Below are positions 1 through 9,429 of a stretch of 64,000 nt of DNA, piece after piece. The translations under genes and the position numbers were made by a program. Source of the DNA: Streptomyces canus (GTDB lineage: Bacteria; Actinomycetota; Actinomycetes; Streptomycetales; Streptomycetaceae); NCBI RefSeq assembly GCF_041435015.1, contig NZ_CP107989.1:8742001-8806000 (forward strand), read 5' to 3'. The number at the start of each line of letters is the position of its first letter. Positions within the stretch are counted from its first letter, which is position 1. Under the pieces are notes generated by a model. It did no database searches. It saw only the letters and a program-made list of their open reading frames with translations, and was not told where the DNA came from.

Positions 1-233
1 ACAGGTATCTGGAATGCCGCGAATTTCGCTCTCGGACAGTTGCTTCCCCAATATGCCTTACACGCCGGTACGGGTACCGTGGCAGCCAACGCACGCCGCA
101 CGACCGTCCCTTCACCCGGAACCCCGGCGGGACGCATCCCCCCACAGATCCTGGTTCTCCCCCGTGGAGAACGACGACCGGCCGATCCTGCGGGGGCCTC
201 ACAGCTGACGCACCGAGGTTGGAGCGACAACCG
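1..233. other. Leader region with no convincing gene
   Basis: Only short overlapping frames without family signatures lie here. A GGAG at 221-224 sits 9 bases before the ATG at 234 and supports that start for the next gene. I see no obvious promoter or operator. Confidence 0.4.
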
Positions 234-3200
234 ATGAGCAGTGCCGCGCAGTCTGGGTCCGAACAGGGCCGCAACCGGGCGACTGTCGTGACCTTCTACT
301 CGCACAAGGGCGGAGTCGGGCGGACCATGGCTCTGGCCAATGTCGCCTGGCTTCTGGCTGATGCGGGGCATCGCGTCCTCATCGTCGACTGGGATCTGGA
401 ATCGCCCGGGCTGAACCGCTTCGTGCGGCCGTTCCTGCCCGACCCCGAACTGCGCGAGTCAACCGGCGTGGTGGAGATGATCCTGGACTACGGCCGGGCT
501 GTGGACGCCCTGGAGGCCCGGGGGCTGTCCGGGGAGGTGTTCAGCGCCCGGCTGGCAGAGCTGCTTGAGCGGCATACCCAGGTCGGCAACCACACCGACC
601 GGCTCAAGTACCGGTTCACGCGGCCCGAGGGCCGTATGGACTTCCTCGGGCCGGGCCTTCAGGACAGCCTCTACAGCGAACGGGTCGCGACCTTCGAGTG
701 GAACCGCTTCTACCGGGAGCAGGGAGGCCGGCGCTTCGCGGAAGCACTGCGAGAGAGCCTGCGCACCAGCGACTACGACTACGTCCTCATCGACAGCCGC
801 ACCGGCCACTCCGACAACGCGAGCCTGTGCACGCTGATTCTGCCCGACGTGGTCGTCGTCGGATTCAACCTCAGCAACCAGTCCATCGACGGCTCGGCCT
901 CCGTCGCCCGCCAAGTGCGGGAACGGTCCGCCGGTGGCGTCAGGGTCCTGCCGGTCCCCATGCGCGTGGACGACTCCAAACCGGAACAGGCCGAGCGGCG
1001 CAGGGCACGCGCCAGAAGTCAGTTCGAGGGCGCGTGCGGGCCGATTCTGCACAGCGGTGAGCTGCAGTATTGGCGCGAGGTCGAAGTCAAGCACCTGCCG
1101 AACCTCGCCTATGAGGAGGTACTCATCCCGTTCGCGCTGCCGAACTTCGAGCCCTCGGTGCAGAAGCAGGCGTACGAACGTCTCGCCCAGGAGATCAGCG
1201 GCGACCGCACGCTGCGCTTCGCGCCCCTCCCGGACACCGTCCGCTCCCAGTACATGGGGGCGTTCACCGAGGTGCCCGCACCGCCCCGCCTGGTGCGCTT
1301 GGTGTTCGAGCCGCAGGATCGTGCCTATGCGGACTGGATCCGCGCGGAGCTCAACGCGAACGCGGTGCCCTGCGACTTCGACCCGGGCCCCGGGGACCGG
1401 GCCGCCCGCACGGACGCGCCGGGCACCTTTCTCGTCCTGATGTCCTCTGCCATGGTCTCCTCCCCCCAACTCACCGCACTGGCAGCGCACTTGCCCAAGC
1501 AGGACGCCCTGGCCAACGGGGCGTGGGTGGACGTCGCCTGGCTCGAGGACGTCGAGGTCCAGAAGGCGTTTCGTAACCGGCCGGGTCCCAAGCTGTACAC
1601 GCTGGACGAGGCATCCGCACGTACCGCCCTGCTGACCCACTACATCTCCGCCGAGCGGCGCCCCGCGGCCTGGGCGGACCGGCTGGGGCGCGGACCGCGC
1701 TTCCCCCGCAGGCACCCGCGGGAATGGCATGTTCCGCATCAGCGCCAAGGCGAGTTCCTGGGCCGGGAAGGGTATCTGCGCACCCTGCGGAACGCCCTGC
1801 AGCCCGGCGAAGCGGCCCAGCCGGTCGTGCTGCACGGGCAGGCCGGGGTGGGCAAGCGGACCCTCGCCACGGAGTACGTCCACCGGTTCGGCGCGGACTA
1901 CGACGTCGTGTGGTGGATGCCGGCCGACAGCGCCGATCGAGTCGAGCGGGAGCTGGTACAGCTGAGCGTGCGCCTCGGTGCCGCCCGGCCGTCCTCACCG
2001 CGGGCCGTCGAGGCGCTGCGCGAGCAGCTTGAAGGCCGCCGCGCCGGGGCCGAACGCCTCCTCCTGGTCTACGACGACGCCCGCCACCCGGAGATGATCG
2101 CCAGCCTGCTGATCAACAACCCCCACGTCCACCTGCTGATCACGTCCGAACATCCGGACTGGGGAGCCCTGGGCCGCCGTATCGATGTCGAACCGCCCAC
2201 AGCGGCCGAAGCCGTACGGTACCTGCGACGCAAAGCCCCCGACCTGACACCCGAACTCGCCGAACAGCTTGTGCAGTTGGGCGAGCCGCTGCCACAGCTG
2301 CTGGACCAGATGGCCGCCTATCTCAGGAGCACCGCCCGCCCAGCGCAGGAAGTGGTGGCCGAGCTCGCCCAGTCGATCGAGAGCCGACAGGCCGTGGGTC
2401 AGCACACCGCCTCGGCGGTGTGGCAGTCCGTCGTCGAGGACCTGGGCAAGGAACGTCCGGCCGCGCTGGACCTGATGAAGATGCTGACCGTTCTGTCCCC
2501 CGAGGGGGTGGGCTGGGAGTTGCTGGAATCACCGGCCGCCCTGGCCTTCCTGGGGCTGCCCGAAGGTGCCGAAGGCCGTCGCCAGCTGGGCTTCGCGGCG
2601 CGCGGCCTCGTCAGCCGGTCCCAGGGCCGCATGTGCGAGAACGGCAAGCGGTTCAGGGCGGCTCGAATGAACCTCGCCTCGCAGCGTCAGGCCCTCACCG
2701 ACCAGGAGACGGCGGAACTCGCCTCGCGCGTCCGACAGGTCCTGGCCGCCTACTCGCCCCCGGATGACCGCGTCGACGACCAGGACATGAACCCGCGCTA
2801 CGCGGAACTGGACGCCCACGTCGACCCCTGCGGAGCGGCGGAGGACGACAACCTGGACGTGCGCCGCTGGCTGGTCAACCAAGTGCGCTACCGGCGCCGC
2901 AGCCAACGCCTCGACGCCGCGTTCACCCTGGCCCGCCGCCTGGACGAGGTATGGACCGCCCGGTCCTCGCCCGACGACGACACCCAGCAGTTGCTCCTGA
3001 TGAGGCTGCGCGCGGAACTGGCCAACATCCACATGGACGCCGGACGCTACGCCGAGGCCAACCGTGTCAACGGCAAGGCGCTGGAGGAACTGCGCCGGCT
3101 CCAGGATCTGGACGGCCACTTCACCCTGCGCAGCGCCCTGCCCCGCGGAGCCCAGCTCCGTGCGCTGGGCCGGCCACAGGACGCGCTCGCCGAGGAGCAG

Positions 3201-4151
3201 TCGACCCGGGAGGTCCTGCGTGCCCGTTACGGCCTGGACAACCACTTCACCCTGATGGCGTCCCACAACCTCGCCCTGTCCCTCGCCATGGTCGGTCTGC
3301 CCCAGGACTCCATGGAGCAGCACGAGGACGTCTACACACGCCGGATACGGGTCAGCGGCGAACAGCATCCGCTGACTCTGCTCTCGTCCCTCTACGTGGG
3401 AAGCCGGCTGCTCGAAGTCGGCCGCTACGAGGCCTCACTGACCCGTCTGCAAGAAATCAACCGGGTCGTCAGGAGCCATGAGGACTTCGGCCCGTCCGAC
3501 CTGATCACCCTGCGCACCGCCTTCGCGCTGGGCTCGACACTGCGGCACATCGCCGCGCTCTCCCCGAGCCTGTCCGACGGCGAACGACTCGACAAGGCGG
3601 ACTCCGCCCGGATGTGCGACGTACAGGCCGTGGACGGGTTGGAGGCGTACGGCGGTCCCGAGCACCCCGAGACGCTGGCCGCGCGCGTCGCACTCGCCGC
3701 CGACCTGCGGCTCGTGGGCCGGACGTCGGAGGCGATCGACAGGGCGGAGCGGAACCTCGCCGCGTACCGGACATGGGGGGACGAGCACCTCTTCACCCGT
3801 ATCTGCGAAGTGAACCTCGCCCTGTGCCTGCGCGACGCCGAGGACGAGACCGCCGCTGAGTACAGTGAGCGTGGCCTGACCGGCCTGCGCCGGATCCTGC
3901 ACGTCGACCCGCGCCACCCGCTGGTCCTGATGGCCGCCGTGTGCCACGCCGACATGCTGGTCTTCGCCGGCAACTCGCTGGCGGCACGGGAACTGTACGA
4001 GCGCACCCACCGGGACCTGGGGGAGAGGCTCGGCACTGAGCACCCCCTCACCCTGGCCGTGGCCGCACAGCTGGGGCTGCGGGAGGACGCGGGGGGCCGA
4101 GCCCGCCCGGACGGCCGGGTCGGCGTCGAACTGGACATCCCCACCATCTGA
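234..4151 (+). CDS. fxsT: FxSxx-COOH-system type TPR/NB-ARC protein (ParA-TIR-like-STAND-TPR)
   Basis: A large multidomain signalling NTPase. The N-terminal ParA-like domain has SHKGGVGRTMAL near residue 20 and DWDLESPG; the lysine of the GK[ST] step is arginine, as is common in this family. Around residues 370-480 is a TIR-like segment, and near 530 an NB-ARC P-loop (GQAGVGKRTL) followed by a Walker B-like LLLVYDDA. The C-terminal third (about 950-1290) is repeated TPR-type helix pairs. This domain order is that of the tetratricopeptide protein linked to FxSxx-COOH peptide systems, but no FxSxx peptide or radical SAM partner is in the window. The start is ATG 234 because of its ribosome binding site; an in-frame TTG lies at 219. 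The next gene follows after 28 bases. The function is unproven; STAND-type signalling or defence is plausible. Confidence 0.85.
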   Translation: MSSAAQSGSEQGRNRATVVTFYSHKGGVGRTMALANVAWLLADAGHRVLIVDWDLESPGLNRFVRPFLPDPELRESTGVVEMILDYGRAVDALEARGLSGEVFSARLAELLERHTQVGNHTDRLKYRFTRPEGRMDFLGPGLQDSLYSERVATFEWNRFYREQGGRRFAEALRESLRTSDYDYVLIDSRTGHSDNASLCTLILPDVVVVGFNLSNQSIDGSASVARQVRERSAGGVRVLPVPMRVDDSKPEQAERRRARARSQFEGACGPILHSGELQYWREVEVKHLPNLAYEEVLIPFALPNFEPSVQKQAYERLAQEISGDRTLRFAPLPDTVRSQYMGAFTEVPAPPRLVRLVFEPQDRAYADWIRAELNANAVPCDFDPGPGDRAARTDAPGTFLVLMSSAMVSSPQLTALAAHLPKQDALANGAWVDVAWLEDVEVQKAFRNRPGPKLYTLDEASARTALLTHYISAERRPAAWADRLGRGPRFPRRHPREWHVPHQRQGEFLGREGYLRTLRNALQPGEAAQPVVLHGQAGVGKRTLATEYVHRFGADYDVVWWMPADSADRVERELVQLSVRLGAARPSSPRAVEALREQLEGRRAGAERLLLVYDDARHPEMIASLLINNPHVHLLITSEHPDWGALGRRIDVEPPTAAEAVRYLRRKAPDLTPELAEQLVQLGEPLPQLLDQMAAYLRSTARPAQEVVAELAQSIESRQAVGQHTASAVWQSVVEDLGKERPAALDLMKMLTVLSPEGVGWELLESPAALAFLGLPEGAEGRRQLGFAARGLVSRSQGRMCENGKRFRAARMNLASQRQALTDQETAELASRVRQVLAAYSPPDDRVDDQDMNPRYAELDAHVDPCGAAEDDNLDVRRWLVNQVRYRRRSQRLDAAFTLARRLDEVWTARSSPDDDTQQLLLMRLRAELANIHMDAGRYAEANRVNGKALEELRRLQDLDGHFTLRSALPRGAQLRALGRPQDALAEEQSTREVLRARYGLDNHFTLMASHNLALSLAMVGLPQDSMEQHEDVYTRRIRVSGEQHPLTLLSSLYVGSRLLEVGRYEASLTRLQEINRVVRSHEDFGPSDLITLRTAFALGSTLRHIAALSPSLSDGERLDKADSARMCDVQAVDGLEAYGGPEHPETLAARVALAADLRLVGRTSEAIDRAERNLAAYRTWGDEHLFTRICEVNLALCLRDAEDETAAEYSERGLTGLRRILHVDPRHPLVLMAAVCHADMLVFAGNSLAARELYERTHRDLGERLGTEHPLTLAVAAQLGLREDAGGRARPDGRVGVELDIPTI

Positions 4152-4179
4152 GGTAAACGCACAGAGCAAGGAGTATCCG

Positions 4180-5013
4180 ATGGAGTACCCGTGGACGACG
4201 TCCATCGGTGTCCCGCACACGGTGGCAGTGCTCTCCGCCGCGCCTGGCAGTGGAGCGACACGGCTGACGGCTGCGGCCGGTCTGCTCATCGACTACGCAG
4301 TGGGCCGCGTAGGACAGTCCGTGATCCTGATGGACGCGGACACGGAGACCGACGGCGGCGGGCTGACCGACCTGACCCGCTTCTGGAAGACGGTGTCCGA
4401 CGCCGAGGTGGATGGTCTCCTCGGATTCGCCCAGGACCGCATCGGACTGGCCGAGCGCTCCGTGCTCCCCTACATGCGCCACGTCTACACCGGTTCGCGA
4501 CGTCAGGACATGGCACTGTTCGCCCTCGGCCCCGAGGACGACCTCGGCGGACTCCCGTCGGACGAGACGCTCTTGCCCGTCGTCGGTGCCGCGCTCACCA
4601 GACTCGCGGAGCTCCAGGGCTGCCTGATCGTCGACTGCGGCGCCGGCCGTACCGCGCTCACCCTGGAAGTGTGCCGCCGCCTCGAACACATCATCGTGAT
4701 CGGCGGGCCCGGGCCACAGGGCGGCGAGGACACCGCCGGGCTCCTGTCCTGGCTGACGGAACACGGCCTGGGTGGCAAGGTGCTCGGCTGGGTGTGCAAC
4801 GACCCGAGCGGTACCCACCCCGGCACAGCCGGCCCCGCCGAGGCGGGCCCCGCGCTGATGCGGCTGCCGTACGACCGGCGAGCCGCCGACACGGTCGCCC
4901 AGGGGCGGCTGCCGGAGCGCACGACAAGTCCACTTCTTCAGGCTCTGTGCGAGCAGTTGCTGGCACTGTGGCCGGACGTTCTGAACGACGGGTCATGGGG
5001 GAGAGATGAGTGA
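4180..5013 (+). CDS. MinD/ParA-like ATPase homologue with degenerate P-loop
   Basis: A 277-aa SIMIBI-fold protein. The position of the deviant Walker A reads AAPGSGATRLT, so the glycines remain but both the signature lysine and the P-loop lysine are missing. The following MDADTETDGGG resembles the ParA switch region, and LIVDCGAGR resembles Walker B. ATP binding or hydrolysis may therefore be weakened or lost (inference). AAGGAG at 4169-4174 supports ATG 4180. The gene overlaps the next one by 8 bases and lies 28 bases after fxsT, so the three genes look like one operon. It may act as a regulatory partner of the large NTPase. Confidence 0.75.
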   Translation: MEYPWTTSIGVPHTVAVLSAAPGSGATRLTAAAGLLIDYAVGRVGQSVILMDADTETDGGGLTDLTRFWKTVSDAEVDGLLGFAQDRIGLAERSVLPYMRHVYTGSRRQDMALFALGPEDDLGGLPSDETLLPVVGAALTRLAELQGCLIVDCGAGRTALTLEVCRRLEHIIVIGGPGPQGGEDTAGLLSWLTEHGLGGKVLGWVCNDPSGTHPGTAGPAEAGPALMRLPYDRRAADTVAQGRLPERTTSPLLQALCEQLLALWPDVLNDGSWGRDE

Positions 5014-6028
5014 CACCAGGGGACGACAGCCTTCCGTGGTACCACCGGAGGTTCGCCGCGCGCCTCATGTGACCGACGACAGCAACGCGAACATCAGGCT
5101 GTGCGGCACGACGCTGAGCGAGAACGGTCTCCATCATGTCGCGGAGTACCGCTGGGGCGTCTTCAACTACTCGGTCGACATCCTGGACCGGCTCCCCGCG
5201 TCCGCGGGCAGCGGATTCGGCGGTACGGAGATCGAGAGCCGACGGGAGACGTTCATCCGTCTGGGCCGCCAGCTCCACTACATCCTGGGCCGCATGGACC
5301 ACGTGCTGCGCTCGGTCGACAGCGGCCGGCTCATCCGCAGCGTGCTCCAGTTCGGCGACGGAGCGGTCTTCCACTACCACTTTCGTGCGGACAACTACTT
5401 CGCCGGTGTCTCCCTCGGCGCGGACGCCGTCGAGGCGGGCGACCGGGCCATGGCCGACCTCGTAGCCGCGTTGAACGACCGGATCGGCGTCCCGAGGCCC
5501 AACCCGGGCGGCTTCCTCACCGAGTCGTCCCCTCCGCGGACGGATCCGTGGCTCTCCACCAAGAAACGGCACCTGGTCAGGGAAGGAGACTGGGGAGAGT
5601 CGGATTCCCCCGTCCTCACCCACTGCCGCGACGCGGTGACCGCGCAGGCACTGCACTACGCCGGCTACTTCGCACCGGGCATCGGCCGCTTGAGCGCGGA
5701 CGCCTTCAACCATCCCGACCTGTCCGCGTTCTTCGACGGCCTCACCCGCGACGAGCGCCGCACCCACTACGCGGAGCTGGGCGAACGCCTGCATTACGTG
5801 GTGGCCCGGCTGAACCAGTCCCTGCGCGCGGTGATGCCGGGCAGACTCACGCGTGTCGTGCTCGACGTGGAAGAGGGCGCCCTGTTCTACGTCGACCGGG
5901 CCGACGGCCACTTCCTGCTGGGCGTCACCCTCGACCAGAGCCGAGTGGCCCTGGCCGACCAGCAGATGAACCGGCTCGTACAGAGCATGTCGGCCACGCC
6001 GGGTGAAAAACCGGACGAAAAGCTCTGA
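5006..6028 (+). CDS. Tandem Roadblock/LC7-like domain protein
   Basis: A 340-aa soluble protein whose two halves resemble each other. Residues about 85-165 (LGRQLHYILGRMDHVLRSV, then GAVFHYHFRADNYFAGVSLG) match residues about 250-330 (LGERLHYVVARLNQSLRAV, then GALFYVDRADGHFLLGVTLD). The pattern of a helix, a strand with G-a-L-f, a turn, a strand ending LGVtL, and a closing helix with MNRLVQ is that of Roadblock/LC7 proteins such as conservon CvnB, which act with small GTPases or ParA-like NTPases. The family call comes from pattern, not from a search. The start overlaps the upstream ATPase-like gene by 8 bases, with GGGGGAGAG just before it, so translational coupling is likely. I do not recognise a named family for the full protein. 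Confidence 0.65.
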   Translation: MSDTRGRQPSVVPPEVRRAPHVTDDSNANIRLCGTTLSENGLHHVAEYRWGVFNYSVDILDRLPASAGSGFGGTEIESRRETFIRLGRQLHYILGRMDHVLRSVDSGRLIRSVLQFGDGAVFHYHFRADNYFAGVSLGADAVEAGDRAMADLVAALNDRIGVPRPNPGGFLTESSPPRTDPWLSTKKRHLVREGDWGESDSPVLTHCRDAVTAQALHYAGYFAPGIGRLSADAFNHPDLSAFFDGLTRDERRTHYAELGERLHYVVARLNQSLRAVMPGRLTRVVLDVEEGALFYVDRADGHFLLGVTLDQSRVALADQQMNRLVQSMSATPGEKPDEKL

Positions 6029-6160
6029 CTCGGATCGCCGCGGGTGACCAAACGCTCACGCGGGTACGTCGTACGTGCGAACCGTGTGCATTCGGTCCCG
6101 GCGCGCACCCCCAGCTGGGATGCTCATCGCTGTGGGGAGTCGGCCGGATCGGAGCGAGCC

Positions 6161-7561
6161 GTGACAAGCACGCTGAAAGCCGCACGTCATCTGAGCGTCA
6201 TGCTCGCGGTGCTCGGCCTCGGTTGGGCAGTGTCGGCCGCCACCGGCCTCGACACCCTTACCGACACCGCGGCTTATCCGCTCGCCATCGCGGCGCTGCT
6301 CGCAGTCGGCCTGTTCGGATCGACCTCGGCCATCGATCTCGCCGAGGCACGCGACGACCTGCGCACACTGATCCTCGCGGTCACCGTCGGGGTCCTCGCC
6401 AAAGCGGCACTGATCGTTCCCGTGCTGTGGCTCACCGTCGACCAGCCGGCCTACGTCCTCCTCGCGATCACGGTCGCCCAGATCGACCCCCTGTCGGTGG
6501 CCGCGCTCCGGACACGGTCCAGGATGTCCGAGCGGGCAAAGACGGTGTTGTCCGTCTGGGCCGCCTTCGACGACCCGGTCACCGTTCTGCTCACCGCCTA
6601 CCTGGCGCCGCTGGCGTTGAGCACCCTGAACGGCGGCGACTCCTCAGAACTGCCTGTGCCACCAGACTCGTACGCCCTCACCACGGTGGGGAACACGGGC
6701 CTGGCCGTCGTGGCCGCGCTCGCTTGGCACCTCCTGCGGAATCGGGACGGACGGCCGGCCTCCTGGTGGCGCACCGCTGCCTCCCTCATCGTGCTCGGCG
6801 GCATCCTCACCGCGGCCACCGCGTACGGGTGGATGCTCGGCGTGGCGGTCGTCGGCCTCTACTACCGCCCGCCCGCCCTGCTCGCGGCCCTCGACCGGAT
6901 CATGCGCACCGCCTACTATGCGGCGCTGCTGGGCCTGGGCATGCTGCTGGTCGACGGCGTCGAGCCAGGACCTGGCATCGTGCTGGGCGTGGCCGCCTTC
7001 GTCGCGCAGATGATCGTCGGCTGGATCATCGCCCGGAACCTGAAGCCCTTCGACCGCATCTCCCTGGCACTCGGCCAGCAGAACGGCGTGACCGCCGTGG
7101 TCCTGGCCCTCTCCCTCAAACCGGCCCTGCCCCGCACGGTCGCCCTCGTCGCGCCGGCCATCGTCACCATCAATATCCTGCACCTTCTGACGAACGAGGC
7201 CTGGAACCGGCGCCCACAACCCCCCGTCGAGCCGGAGCCGGACGGCCCGCCACCGCCGGGCCCCCACGGGGTCAACAACGATGCCGACGACCCTGTCCCC
7301 CCGGCCGCCGACCAGCCCGCGCCCTCCGATCCCGGTGACGACCGCCCGCGCACCGATTCTGAACGGCCGGGTAGCGGCCGCGGCGCGCCGCGGGAAGCCG
7401 GAGCCCGCGCCCGCGCAACCGAGGGTGCGGACCTGGCGGTCCACGCGCACTTCGCGGACCTGCACGGGGTGTACGACATCAACGGCGGCATCCGCCCGGG
7501 GCAACAGGTCATCGCCGGGCGCCCGGCCCGCGAGTCCGACGACAGCGACGAGGGCTTCTGA
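6161..7561 (+). CDS. Cation:proton antiporter (Na+/H+ exchanger fold)
   Basis: An integral membrane transporter with about ten to eleven hydrophobic segments between residues 10 and 350 and acidic or polar residues inside them (for example the segment with AQIDPLSVAALR, and WAAFDDPVTVLLT), as in the Na_H_Exchanger fold. It would exchange monovalent cations for protons across the cytoplasmic membrane. After residue about 355 comes a hydrophilic proline- and aspartate-rich tail of some 110 residues, probably cytosolic. I chose GTG 6161 because GGAGCGAG precedes it; an upstream in-frame GTG at 6044 would add 39 residues without hydrophobic character. It lies 132 bases after the Roadblock-like gene and may be a separate unit. 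Confidence 0.75.
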   Translation: MTSTLKAARHLSVMLAVLGLGWAVSAATGLDTLTDTAAYPLAIAALLAVGLFGSTSAIDLAEARDDLRTLILAVTVGVLAKAALIVPVLWLTVDQPAYVLLAITVAQIDPLSVAALRTRSRMSERAKTVLSVWAAFDDPVTVLLTAYLAPLALSTLNGGDSSELPVPPDSYALTTVGNTGLAVVAALAWHLLRNRDGRPASWWRTAASLIVLGGILTAATAYGWMLGVAVVGLYYRPPALLAALDRIMRTAYYAALLGLGMLLVDGVEPGPGIVLGVAAFVAQMIVGWIIARNLKPFDRISLALGQQNGVTAVVLALSLKPALPRTVALVAPAIVTINILHLLTNEAWNRRPQPPVEPEPDGPPPPGPHGVNNDADDPVPPAADQPAPSDPGDDRPRTDSERPGSGRGAPREAGARARATEGADLAVHAHFADLHGVYDINGGIRPGQQVIAGRPARESDDSDEGF

Positions 7562-7717
7562 GGGGGACGTCAAATGTCCCTGCTCGGCCGGCACTCAGCC
7601 ACCCGACCTCCAGACCTCGTCGAGGCGACCAGCCTGCGGCCCCTCGTTGAACGAGGGGCCGCCGCGGTTGGCGATGTATTTCCTGACTGCTGAGCATCGC
7701 CAGCCGATTCTCAGCAG

Positions 7718-8532
7718 TCAGCAGCGGGTGCTGTCGGACAGCACATCCCAGTGCCAGTGCTCGTTCCTGTACTGGTGGAACCCGAACCTGGCTGCGTTGG
7801 TGCGCAACCACCTCCACGTCGGCCCCGATCCGTTGGCGCAGCCGGCCGAACTGTCGATGCCTGCAAAGTCGATGGCCAATCCCATCTGATGGTTCGAAGT
7901 CCCAGGGCGGGCCACACGGCTGTAGTTGCCCTGTCGGCAGAGGGAATTGGCGTTGCACAGGGCCTGCTGGTGCGCCATGGTCCGAAACGCGCTGGAAGCG
8001 TTCAGGGTGAGTCCTGACGCCTTTGCCGAGCGGAGCATGGCTGCGACGGCACCCGATACGCGAGAATTCACCACAGCCTCACCGTTCGCGCCGGGCACCC
8101 GATAGGCGGTGTTCCCGCTCTCTTCACTCGTGCTGCGCAGACCTGCCACCGCGCACAGGCGGATGAGCACCCTGGCGGAGTTGTGGTAGCCGTCCGCCAC
8201 TCCAAGGTCTCGAGTCCCCGATGCGCAGGGCACGTTACGGGAGTCGTTGTAGAGAGGAGTGATCGGAGTCGCTGACGTACCTCCGCCCGACGTGCGTGAC
8301 GCCCAGACGGCAACATGCCCTGGATCGCGGTAAATTACCGCATTTCCGTCGTTCTGCAGTTCGAGGTAGGCGCCAGGGTGGCCTGCGGTGCTGCTGGCCC
8401 AGATCGGCACATGACCTGGCGCGTAGAGCGCGAGATTGCCATCCGTCTGCATCTGCGCCACGGTGCCCGGACGGCCCGCGGTGCCGCTCGCCCAAAGGGC
8501 GGGATTGCTGCCTCCCTGTCCGTTGTTCCCCG
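7718..8532 (-). pseudogene. M15 D-Ala-D-Ala carboxypeptidase with B-lectin domain, 5' end missing
   Basis: The C-terminal two thirds is a VanY-like peptidase. SAFRTMAHQQ, the SNHQMGLAIDF zinc motif and EHWHWDV at the end give the H-D-H zinc ligands. Before it lie repeats of a bulb-type mannose lectin (QTDGNLALY, QNDGNAVIY, each followed by W-A-S). The first lectin repeat is incomplete and there is no signal peptide, although this secreted family needs one. Homology stops near 8530, where a truncated lutC begins on the other strand. The frame stays open beyond that point to 8926 but there it only mirrors lutC. I therefore read it as a gene that lost its 5' end in a rearrangement. Confidence 0.6.
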
Positions 8533-8534
8533 CT

Positions 8535-9109
8535 CCGAGCGCCCCGACGATCTGCCACGTCCGCGTGGTCGCCGCGCCGACCACGCGGGAGAGGACGTCG
8601 TGGGGCTGTTCGCCGAGCGTGCCGCCGAGTACCGCGCCACAGTGGTCCGTGTTCCGGCAGCCGGTGCCGCGGCGGCCGTGGGCCGCGCTCTGAGCCGTAC
8701 CGGAGCGCTTTGCCTCGTGGGGCCGTCCGGATTCCCCGAGGGCCTGGTCCCGGACGGCCCCTGGTCGCTGCCGGCGGACGTCCCGCCGCTGACTATCGGA
8801 CAGCTCGACACGGCGGACGCCGTCGTCACGACGGTCGCCGCGGCCATCGCCGTCACCGCCACCGTGGTCCTCGACCACGGTCTGGGCCAGGGACGGCGGG
8901 CCCTGGCGCTGCTCCCGGACCAGCACATCTGCCTGGTCCGGGCCGATCAGATCACACCCGACGTGCCCGATGCGCTCCGCCGCCTCGACCCGTCGCGGCC
9001 GCTGACACTCATCTCAGGCCCCTCGGCGACCGGCGGCATCGAGCTGGAGCGGGTGGAGGGCGTACACGGGCCCAGGACCCTCGACATCATCGTGCTGGGG
9101 GACGCGTAG
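8535..9109 (+). pseudogene. lutC: LutC-type lactate utilization protein, 5' end missing
   Basis: The frame reads ERPDDLPRPRG, then VGLFAERAAEYRATVVRV, and ends with LTLISGPSATGGIELERV and VEGVHGPRTLDIIVLG, which is the LUD/LutC signature. LutC belongs to the LutABC complex that oxidises L-lactate to pyruvate. About twenty N-terminal residues of the family are absent, no start codon or ribosome binding site is in place, and upstream sequence belongs to the antisense peptidase-lectin gene. lutA and lutB are not nearby. The gene could only be expressed from an upstream in-frame start that would add unrelated residues. Confidence 0.6.
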
Positions 9110-9191
9110 CCGCCGGAGCGGACATCACGGTTTCGCCGTGCGGTCAGGTGGCCGCGCTGCGAAGCCGTGTGCATTTCACGCATCGACCTTG

Positions 9192-9206
9192 ATAGATCCT
9201 ATCTAT
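9192..9206. promoter_or_regulatory. Short AT-rich palindrome
   Basis: ATAGAT-CCT-ATCTAT is a perfect 6-bp inverted repeat with a 3-base spacer in an otherwise GC-rich intergenic region, about 225 bases before the GH29 gene. It looks like an operator for a dimeric regulator, but nothing shows which one. Confidence 0.3.
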
Positions 9207-9300
9207 TCTTGCGTGTTGACCTGATCGTGGGGCAGTGACGAGGAGAAGATTCCTGATTTCCGTCCTTAGCTCTAGACAAGACGTGGGGGCGTACCCCTTA

Positions 9301-9315
9301 ATACATCCGATGTCC
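9301..9315 (+). promoter_or_regulatory. Fucose-regulon operator candidate (ACATCCGATGT)
   Basis: The palindrome ACATCCGATGT occupies 9303-9313 and is preceded by TTAAT. It lies about 115 bases upstream of the GH29 fucosidase start. The same core occurs upstream of the sugar ABC importer and fuconate dehydratase and of the BNR-4 protein in this window. The recurrence at functionally linked genes supports a binding site for a shared regulator. Confidence 0.65.
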
Positions 9316-9429
9316 GAGAAGGATGTGGCCTGAGCGGACACGAGCCGCCGTTTCCCCGCCGTCCGGGCTGAGTCACGGACAAACCACTGGCGACACGCCC
9401 CGTGTCCTTCACCCCTTCTGGAGCCGCAC

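Noticed and set aside
8533..8926. The minus frame to 8926 as the real N-terminus of the peptidase-lectin
   Set aside because: That part is antisense to conserved LutC sequence and has no signal peptide.
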